Of a DNA stretch of 6,060 nucleotides, positions 1 to 5,169 are shown in pieces. The stretch covers positions 1 through 6,060 of the forward strand of contig CAJYHH010001044.1 of NCBI GenBank assembly GCA_913773825.1, written 5' to 3'. Source of the stretch: Candidatus Sericytochromatia bacterium. GTDB taxonomy: Bacteria > Cyanobacteriota > Sericytochromatia > UBA7694. The translations under genes were made by a program, and so were the position numbers. Below the pieces are notes generated by a model. That model saw only the letters and a program-made list of their open reading frames with translations, was not told where the DNA came from and searched no databases. Numbering within the stretch: position 1 is the stretch's first letter; the number at the start of each line of letters is the position of its first letter.

Positions 1-1754
1 GCCAGGGCTTCTTCGTCACGTTTATGCTCCAGAGTTGAGCCAATTGAGCCGCTGACCATTTTGAGCAAAGATTCTTCGCTGGATGACCAGCTGCGGCGCG
101 AGTGGCAGTTGTCTAAGCCAATAAAGCCCCAAAACTGTTCACGGACTTCAATCGGCATAATCAACATCGACTGCAGATCGCGAAGCGCCAACATTTTTTG
201 CTCTTCGGGCGCAAAGTCTGTAATCTGGCCGTTAATGGTCTGGCCGCGCTCTAAAACATCTAAAACGCCCGGCAACATCGATGAATAAGGCAGCTGTTGA
301 GTGGATTCTGTCTTAAACCAGGCCGGAATGCCTTCACCGGTCCACTCATCCAGCAGTTTGAGCTGCCAGTCATCCATGGCGGTACTGGGTTGGCCTTCAA
401 AGATATAGACACGGTCTACGTCTGGAATGCGGCCCAGACTTTCGATGACTTCTTGAATTGCCTGATTAAAATCAGGAATCGTAATCAATTTATTAACCGC
501 TTGAACAATCTGCTGTAGCAGACGGTCACGGCGAATCAGCTCTTCTTCAGCGTGTTTACGCTCGGCGGCTTCTAAGGTCAGGGTAATAAAGTCAGCGACC
601 GAAGAAATAAACATTTCTTCTTCAGGGGTCCAGTCACGAGAACGTGTTGACTCCAGCAAAATACAGCCCTTTAGCTCACCGTTATATGAAAACGGCGAAA
701 CTAAAACGGCACCATCAGGGCCTAAGACTTCACCCACTAAATCCCGAACCCTGGGATCATGGCGAGCCTGACGAATAGCCAGCACGCGATTTTTAATCAT
801 GGCTTCAAAGAAAGCAGGGTAACGCTGTTGAGACAGACTTCTACCGGCTGTGTAGTCCCGTGCAGAGGCATCAAACAAACAAACTTCTGTTAAATTCTGC
901 TGCTCTTGATCTAAAAACCAGACTGAAGCAAAGTCGAGTTCCAGGGTGCGGGCCATGCTGCGGGTCACTTTTTGCAGAACCCCATGCATATTGCCTTCTA
1001 AAACTTCCTGACTGGAGCTTAGCGACTTTAGCGCTTTTTTATGGCGGCGCAGATAATAAGCCTGCTCAATCTGGCGATTAATCTGGCTTTCGAGCAGGGT
1101 GGTCTGCTTTTGAAGGTTTTCTTCTAAACGGGCGTTTTCAACCCGCAGACGCTCAAGTTCTACCTCAGGCTCTGCCAGCAGGCGCGTTAACTGGCTGGGC
1201 ATATCACCGGATAACAAGGATTGCCAGTTGGTTTGTTCGGTGCCCCAATGCTGAAGGGTCCTGATCTGCCATTGGCCAGATGAGGTTTCAGCCGTCAGGG
1301 CGGTTGTGCCCAGTAATTGGCTGCACCAGCCGCTGGTATAGCCCGCTAAAAAATAGCCTAGCGGATCATGGGCCCGATCGGTGATTTCTGTTGGGTTCCA
1401 GCTGCCGCTAGCCTGTAATGTAGGGCGCTCGGGATCATAAACAAGCTCTTCAATCTGAACCCGTGACCAGCCCCCCCAGGCTTCCTGGGCTAAGCCGCTG
1501 CGCAGGGCTTCTTCAGTGCTTTCCCACTCTAACAAAGAGCTGAGCTCCTGGCAGTCAGATGTGCCACAGCGCAGGCCAAATTGAAACAGCAGCCAGGCGG
1601 CGGCATCTGCTCCGAGTTGTTGATACAGCAATGACCTGAGTTCAGCAAAAGCATCACGACGCATCAGCAGCATGCGCTCATGTTTAAAACGAATGCGTCC
1701 GTGCTCAGGTTCGATGTCGAGATAACTGGACAGGTCTGAAAGTCGTGGCTTCAT
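1..1754 (-). CDS. Multidomain sensor protein, XylR_N/V4R-like plus two GAF domains, C-terminus outside window
   Basis: Translating the minus strand from the ATG at 1754 gives 584 codons without a stop down to base 3, so the gene is cut at its 3' end. Residues about 10-70 resemble the XylR_N domain (GRIRF, then R-LL-RRDAFAELR and LG-D-AAWLLFQFGLRCG). Residues about 125-180 resemble a V4R domain (DPLGYFLAGYTSGWCS, then an AE pair and a closing W). The two cysteines usually seen in the E-x2-C...G-x2-C stretch of V4R are absent (ETSSGQWQIR). Residues about 195-250 are Glu/Arg/Leu-rich and probably coiled coil. GAF 1 spans about 255-400 (VWFLD, CLFDAS, RYPAFFEA, WTPEEEMF) and GAF 2 about 410-580 (DRVYIFEG, LIMPIEV, FWGFIGLDNC, RSWS). 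The protein is probably cytoplasmic, since no membrane helix is seen. XylR_N/V4R binds small organic ligands in XylR/DmpR-type sigma-54 activators. The output domain (kinase, cyclase or other) is unseen. GGGGG at 1761-1765 is a suitable ribosome site for this start. Confidence 0.88.
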   Translation of the reverse strand, partial: MKPRLSDLSSYLDIEPEHGRIRFKHERMLLMRRDAFAELRSLLYQQLGADAAAWLLFQFGLRCGTSDCQELSSLLEWESTEEALRSGLAQEAWGGWSRVQIEELVYDPERPTLQASGSWNPTEITDRAHDPLGYFLAGYTSGWCSQLLGTTALTAETSSGQWQIRTLQHWGTEQTNWQSLLSGDMPSQLTRLLAEPEVELERLRVENARLEENLQKQTTLLESQINRQIEQAYYLRRHKKALKSLSSSQEVLEGNMHGVLQKVTRSMARTLELDFASVWFLDQEQQNLTEVCLFDASARDYTAGRSLSQQRYPAFFEAMIKNRVLAIRQARHDPRVRDLVGEVLGPDGAVLVSPFSYNGELKGCILLESTRSRDWTPEEEMFISSVADFITLTLEAAERKHAEEELIRRDRLLQQIVQAVNKLITIPDFNQAIQEVIESLGRIPDVDRVYIFEGQPSTAMDDWQLKLLDEWTGEGIPAWFKTESTQQLPYSSMLPGVLDVLERGQTINGQITDFAPEEQKMLALRDLQSMLIMPIEVREQFWGFIGLDNCHSRRSWSSSEESLLKMVSGSIGSTLEHKRDEEAL

Positions 1755-1760
1755 CAAAAT

Positions 1761-1782
1761 CCCCCACGTTAGCATTATCCCA
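1761..1782 (-). promoter_or_regulatory. Probable extended -10 promoter and ribosome site of the sensor gene
   Basis: On the minus strand, 1782-1774 reads TGG followed by GATAAT. This is a TGn extended -10 element with a five-of-six match to TATAAT. No good -35 is seen about 17 bp upstream, which is tolerable for extended -10 promoters. Transcription would start near 1767, just ahead of the GGGGG Shine-Dalgarno-like run (1765-1761), leaving a leader of only about a dozen bases before the ATG at 1754. This is a consensus match by eye only. Confidence 0.4.
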
Positions 1783-1840
1783 GATCCCGTTTTGGCGACC
1801 GAGGTGGCTTGAGTCCTGTCGTATCAAAATAGCATAAAAA

Positions 1841-1902
1841 AGGCGGGGACGATAAAGGGTTTTGGCTGGTGGGTGGTGAGGGGTGGGTTTTAAAGGCGGG
1901 GT
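1841..1902 (-). terminator. Candidate Rho-dependent terminator (C-rich, G-poor) after the MFS gene
   Basis: Read as the minus-strand transcript, the stretch just past the MFS stop is extremely C-rich and G-poor. I count 33 C and 4 G in 1842-1902. It ends in a run of six U (complement of 1836-1841). A C>G bubble of 60 or more bases downstream of a stop codon is the hallmark of a rut site for Rho loading. No GC-rich hairpin followed by U was found between 1955 and this point. The stretch separates the MFS gene from the likely sensor promoter at 1774-1782, so it would insulate the two same-strand genes. It also contains a 10-bp direct repeat (aaaggcgggg on the plus strand, 1839-1848 and 1892-1901). 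Confidence 0.4.
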
Positions 1903-1954
1903 TCTTTATAGAGACGCAAGTTTTTGTGTCTGCAAACCATTACGAATATACGGC

Positions 1955-3151
1955 TTAGGTGTCAGCGGAGGTCAGGACAGAGGGGAGGGGATTACGCATC
2001 AGGGCCAGCAGGCCAATTGCGGTGAGCAGGCCCATGACGGCAGCGGCGGAGCGGCCGCCGAGGGCGTCAAATAAGCGGCCGGTTAGCCAGGCGCCCAAGG
2101 GAGCCGCGCCGAGTAAAACCATGGAATAGACGGCCATCACGCGGCCGCGTAAGTCATCCGGAATAATAGTCTGGACGCTGGTATTGGTATTGAGCATGAC
2201 GGTGACCATAGCAAATCCGCAACCTGCCCATAAAACACCTACACCCCAAATGGGTAAATGTAGACCCATTAACAGATGCAGCAAGGCTAAAGCCAGCCCT
2301 GCGACATAGATGCGGCGCGGGCGAGCACCCGCTGACCAGATTTGCCAAAGTGAACCCACTAAAGCGCCTCCACCCAGACAGCCCATCAGCAGGCCGTAGC
2401 CTTCGGGGGGTAAACCCAGCACCAGACGGGCATAAGCTGGAATCAAGGTCTGAAAATTGACGCCAAAGATACTGACCCAACCCAATAAGATCAGCAGTTT
2501 ACGGACCATGGGGCTGCTGACTGCAAAGCGTAGGCCTCCCAATAAACCACCTCGTCCGCGCGTGCTGGCTGTTAGTGGAGCGGGTAGGCTAAGCAGGGTA
2601 AAGAGTAAGGGGACAAAGGTCAGGGCGTTGATCCAATAAGCCCAAGCCATTCCCAGACTGGCAATACAGATGCCAGCTAGGGCTGGGCCCAATAGACGCG
2701 AAACATTAAACGTAAAAGAGTTAAGCGACTGGGCTTCGGGGTAACGGGATTTACTGACCAGCTCTACAACCAAGGCCTGTCGGGCTGGCATATCAAAGGC
2801 AATTAACGTTCCTTGGCAAAATGCAAAAATCAGTAAATGCCAATAGGCAAGATGGCCAAAGCTGATTAATGCAGACATCATAATCGCCAGACTCATGGTC
2901 AGCGCCTGGCTGACCAGCACAATTTTGCGGCGCGGCAGCGTATCAGCCAGCACGCCGGCTGGCAGTGAAAACAGCAGCGATGGCAAAAACTGCAGGCTAA
3001 TCACCGTGCCTAAAGCTGCCGCAGAGCTATTCAGGCTTAGCACCAGCCAGCCCAGGGTAGCTCCCTGCATCCAGTTGCCCAGATTGCTAATCAGCATCGA
3101 GAGCCAATAGCGGCGATAAACCGGATCTGAAAGAAGTGTAAGCGTCTGCAT
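1955..3151 (-). CDS. MFS transporter of the EntS-like (MFS_3) group
   Basis: A complete 398-residue inner-membrane protein of normal MFS length, with hydrophobic segments consistent with about 12 helices (for example 14-40, 45-68, 78-98, 103-118, 152-192, 216-232, 253-272, 281-312, 340-360 and 366-385). Motif A of the major facilitator superfamily is visible in loop 2-3 (GVLADTLPRRK, residues 66-76). The stretch FDMPARQALVVELV (119-132) and DDLRGRVMAVY (332-342) are typical of the EntS/MFS_3 efflux-type group, whose best-known member exports enterobactin. The substrate here cannot be told, and no siderophore genes are nearby. The first ATG is chosen because the family's N-terminal segment (DPVYRRYW, then a helix with S-LGNW) is intact from it. 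There is no convincing Shine-Dalgarno upstream, so expression may be weak or use a nonstandard start context. It is divergent from purA and stops at TAA (1957-1955). Confidence 0.88.
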   Translation of the reverse strand: MQTLTLLSDPVYRRYWLSMLISNLGNWMQGATLGWLVLSLNSSAAALGTVISLQFLPSLLFSLPAGVLADTLPRRKIVLVSQALTMSLAIMMSALISFGHLAYWHLLIFAFCQGTLIAFDMPARQALVVELVSKSRYPEAQSLNSFTFNVSRLLGPALAGICIASLGMAWAYWINALTFVPLLFTLLSLPAPLTASTRGRGGLLGGLRFAVSSPMVRKLLILLGWVSIFGVNFQTLIPAYARLVLGLPPEGYGLLMGCLGGGALVGSLWQIWSAGARPRRIYVAGLALALLHLLMGLHLPIWGVGVLWAGCGFAMVTVMLNTNTSVQTIIPDDLRGRVMAVYSMVLLGAAPLGAWLTGRLFDALGGRSAAAVMGLLTAIGLLALMRNPLPSVLTSADT

Positions 3152-3363
3152 GAGGATGTTATTTTGGCACCGCCAGAGAGCAAGTTGCTAGTAGCTTGTT
3201 ACGACTTGCAATCTAAAGTTTCAGAAAGCTTGAGAAGCGTTCTGTTTACTGCTACAAGCCACTAGCTACAAGCCCCCAGCCCTGTTAACATGAACTCGGA
3301 AAATTTTAATTCATCATCGTGTAAACGTGTTGATTCGCGTTAAGAGCCGAAAGGACTGACAAG
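3152..3363. other. Divergent intergenic region between MFS gene and purA
   Basis: These 212 bp hold the leaders of both divergent genes. The MFS side (3152-3179) shows no clear promoter or Shine-Dalgarno. The centre is a 94-bp palindromic heptad element (3180-3273, listed separately). The purA-proximal part (3274-3363) carries two short palindromes, TGTTAACA (3283-3290) and AAAATTTT (3300-3307). It also carries a possible promoter with TTAACA (3285-3290) and TTTAAT (3305-3310), although the 14-bp spacer is shorter than the usual 16-18. AGGA at 3352-3355, eight bases before the purA ATG, is a good Shine-Dalgarno. No riboswitch or RNA gene was recognised. Confidence 0.5.
3180..3273. repeat. 94-bp imperfect palindrome with arms built from GCTTGTA-like heptads
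   Basis: The left arm (plus strand) reads as consecutive 7-base units: GCAAGTT (3180-3186), GCTAGTA (3187-3193), GCTTGTT (3194-3200) and a degenerate ACGACTT (3201-3207). The right arm reads the same way on the minus strand: GCTTGTA (3273-3267), GCTAGTG (3266-3260), GCTTGTA (3259-3253), then GC. Aligned as inverted repeats, 3180-3202 and 3251-3273 match at 17 of 23 positions, with a 12-of-13 core (3187-3199 against 3254-3266). Between the arms lies a second hairpin: 3222-3231 pairs with 3235-3244 at 9 of 10 positions around a GAG loop. The whole could fold as a long stem-loop. It resembles dispersed intergenic heptad repeats or a MITE/REP-like element. Only one copy is seen here, so its family status is inferred. 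Confidence 0.65.
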
Positions 3364-4536
3364 ATGCAGATTGTAGTCGGAGCCCAGTGGGGCGATGAAG
3401 GCAAAGGTAAAATTGTTGATTTTTTAGCTGACCAGGCCGAATGGATTGTGCGTTATCAAGGTGGCAACAATGCTGGCCATACCGTGATTATCGGCAATGA
3501 AACCTTCAAACTGCATCTGGTGCCATCGGGAATTTGCCGGGGCAAAAAAAGCGTGCTCGGCAACGGTGTGGTTGTTAACCCTGTTGCCCTGATGCTGGAA
3601 CTTAAGTCTTTACATGAGCGCGGCATTGAGACCAAAGGTAAGTTTTTTGTGTCAGATCGGGCGCATCTGATTCTGGAACGCCATATTCAGCAGGATCTGT
3701 CTCAAGAAAGTCATCGCAGCCAAAAAGTTGGCACTACCGGTAAAGGGATTGGCCCAACTTATATGGCCAAAATTGAACGCAGCGGCCTGCGTGCAGGTGC
3801 CTGGCGTACAGGGGGCTTAAGCCCTGAAGAAACCACCGCAATGGAGTTTCTGTCGCCATATCTGGCTGATACAGTCATACTGCTGCATGAAGCTTTAGAA
3901 GCCGGTGAGGGTATTTTGCTTGAAGGTGCACAGGGGACCTTTTTAGACGTGGATCACGGCACTTATCCCTTTGTAACCTCTTCAAACTGTTCAAGCGGCG
4001 GTGCCTGTACCGGATCTGGCTTACCTCCGACTGCAGTTAAAACCGTCACGGGTATTCTCAAAGCTTATACCACGCGCGTTGGCAACGGGCCTTTTCCAAC
4101 TGAACTGATAGACTCCGTGGGTCAACATTTACAGACTCAGGGCCATGAATTTGGCACCACAACGGGTCGAATTCGCCGCTGCGGCTGGCTGGATCTGGTG
4201 ATGGCCAAACACGCTCGTCGGATTAACGGGATTACCGAATGGGCCATCACCAAGCTTGATGTCCTCAGCGGCCTGAGCGAGTTAAAAGTCTGCACGGGTT
4301 ATCGCTATCAGGGCAAAGAGCTTAAAGCTTACCCTGCTGAAACAGCATGGCTAGATGATATCGAGCCGATTTATAAACGCTTCCCTGGCTGGGAAGGGGA
4401 TCTGTCGAGGATTCAAAACTATGCCGATCTGCCTGAAGAAGCCCGTAGTTATCTGAAGTTTATTGAAGACTATACGGGCGTGCCAAATCGCTTTGTCTCA
4501 GTTGGCCCAGAGCGCAATCAGACCATTGTGAGGTGA
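3364..4536 (+). CDS. purA: Adenylosuccinate synthetase (compact form)
   Basis: This enzyme joins IMP and aspartate using GTP to give adenylosuccinate, the first committed step from IMP to AMP, in the cytoplasm. Visible landmarks are the N-terminal GAQWGDEGKGK (6-16, with catalytic Asp11 and the GTP-binding loop), YQGGNNAGHT (31-40, with catalytic His39), IMP-site motifs GTTGKGIGPTY (123-133) and EGAQGTFLDVDHGTYP (187-202), TTGRIRRCGWLD (266-277), the guanine-recognition TKLDVL (296-301) and the C-terminal GPERNQTI (381-388). The start is fixed by AGGA eight bases upstream and by the family N-terminus. At 390 residues it is shorter than the roughly 430 of typical bacterial enzymes. From GLR (141) to GAQGT there are about 47 residues against about 77 in E. 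coli PurA as I remember it, so roughly 30 are missing from a helical part. All active-site motifs remain, so it should be functional. It stands alone and is divergent from the MFS gene. Confidence 0.96.
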   Translation: MQIVVGAQWGDEGKGKIVDFLADQAEWIVRYQGGNNAGHTVIIGNETFKLHLVPSGICRGKKSVLGNGVVVNPVALMLELKSLHERGIETKGKFFVSDRAHLILERHIQQDLSQESHRSQKVGTTGKGIGPTYMAKIERSGLRAGAWRTGGLSPEETTAMEFLSPYLADTVILLHEALEAGEGILLEGAQGTFLDVDHGTYPFVTSSNCSSGGACTGSGLPPTAVKTVTGILKAYTTRVGNGPFPTELIDSVGQHLQTQGHEFGTTTGRIRRCGWLDLVMAKHARRINGITEWAITKLDVLSGLSELKVCTGYRYQGKELKAYPAETAWLDDIEPIYKRFPGWEGDLSRIQNYADLPEEARSYLKFIEDYTGVPNRFVSVGPERNQTIVR

Positions 4537-4542
4537 GCAGCC

Positions 4543-4609
4543 GGCTTTAAAGGCAGAAGAAAGAAGAGGAAGAGCTGTAAAGCCTTGGGGCTGTTCTTTC
4601 TTTAAAACC
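4543..4609 (+). terminator. Imperfect stem-loop in the purA 3' region, possible terminator
   Basis: Starting seven bases after the purA TGA, 4543-4558 pairs with 4594-4609 at 13 of 16 positions (core TTTAAAG with CTTTAAA, and AGAA with TTCT). Inside it a small hairpin, AGCC-TTGG-GGCT (4581-4592), is followed by a pyrimidine tract (4593-4603, mostly U). The inner hairpin plus U-rich tract could be a weak intrinsic terminator, but its stem is only four base pairs. The outer stem is AU-rich and lacks a following U run. It may instead stabilise the mRNA 3' end upstream of Rho-type termination. Confidence 0.3.
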
Positions 4610-4710
4610 CAAAACTCACCTCCCATAACCTCACCGTCAGGTGCATAGCCCACGGCTTTCACAGCCTTCCTAGCCTCTATTAATCCCTTTTTTACCTCAG
4701 TTGTTTTACC
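4601..4710 (+). terminator. C-rich, G-poor stretch after purA, possible Rho-dependent termination zone
   Basis: In the plus-strand transcript, about 39 C and 11 G occur over these 110 bases, and the first 30 or so bases have almost no G. This C>G bias after a stop codon, without a strong hairpin-U terminator, fits a rut site. An 84-codon minus-strand frame spans the same stretch and could also produce the bias if it were coding, so the call is tentative. The rest of the 214-bp gap up to 4750 shows no clear promoter for the next gene. The only upstream signal is its ribosome site, AGGGG at about 4736-4740. Confidence 0.25.
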
Positions 4711-4750
4711 ATCACTGGGCATAACAACTCGAATTAGGGGTGCTAAAACC

Positions 4751-5155
4751 ATGCAAACAATTCAGAGAGTGGCTTTAGGCCTGCTAATCACCGGGGGATT
4801 GATGGGAGCTGTTGCGAAGGCCCAGACAAATGGAAGTACAAGTCCTATAACGGGCGATCAGGTCAGTCAGGTCCTCCCTGGCTTAGAACATAATCCAGCT
4901 CTGTTTCCAGCTGATAAACCTGTTAAGCGAGAACAGTCAGAACAGCAGCCAGAGGCTCAACCGCTGGTGGGCTCTGAAGAGGATAAAAATCTTAACAGCC
5001 CAACAACAGATGCCAATGATGCTGAGACTCGCAATCTGTTTTCGACGATGAGTATGGTGTTTATCTACTCGTCTGTTGCCACCCTGCTCATGCTCGGCAT
5101 TAGTGCGTTTCTCTGGTATACCCGTGAAGGGCGCAGAGCCAATCCTCGCCACTAA
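4751..5155 (+). CDS. Small secreted, C-terminally membrane-anchored protein of unknown function
   Basis: Not recognised as a known family. The 134-residue product begins with a clear signal peptide: basic start (MQTIQR), hydrophobic core (about 7-20) and an AKA cleavage site after residue 24. The mature part (25-97) is hydrophilic, low in complexity and rich in Gln, Glu, Pro, Ser and Asn, so probably disordered. A single transmembrane helix follows at about 101-123 and then a short basic tail (REGRRANPRH). This layout predicts a type I membrane protein with an extracytoplasmic disordered stretch of about 75 residues and a cytoplasmic basic tail. AGGGG about ten bases upstream supports the ATG. 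It lies 214 bp after purA on the same strand, too far to assume co-transcription, and converges on the mutA-like gene with 14 bp between the stops. No intrinsic terminator is evident in that gap. Confidence 0.75.
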   Translation: MQTIQRVALGLLITGGLMGAVAKAQTNGSTSPITGDQVSQVLPGLEHNPALFPADKPVKREQSEQQPEAQPLVGSEEDKNLNSPTTDANDAETRNLFSTMSMVFIYSSVATLLMLGISAFLWYTREGRRANPRH

Positions 5156-5169
5156 ATCTGCTTTAGGGC

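Noticed and set aside
61..1081. Plus-strand frames at 61-288, 297-518 and 860-1081
   Set aside because: All lie opposite the continuous sensor reading frame, which has recognisable GAF domains. Their translations show no domain or ribosome site.
2154..2480. 108-codon minus-strand frame inside the MFS gene
   Set aside because: It lies wholly within the MFS coding sequence in another frame on the same strand and has no family resemblance, so it is a shadow of the transporter gene.
3320..3345. PurR-like operator upstream of purA (GTAAACG...CGCGTTAA)
   Set aside because: The half-sites are poorly symmetric and the host group is unknown. PurR of the E. coli type is restricted to some gammaproteobacteria.
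4498..4752. 84-codon minus-strand frame as a real gene
   Set aside because: No Shine-Dalgarno upstream of its ATG or of the next internal ATG. Its start codon overlaps the well-supported start at 4751 and its end overlaps purA. It is not recognised as a family, so it is kept only as a low-interest finding.
5152..5166. Hairpin CTAAA-TCTGC-TTTAG between the convergent stops as a bidirectional terminator
   Set aside because: The stem is five mostly A-T pairs without a following U tract, too weak to call.
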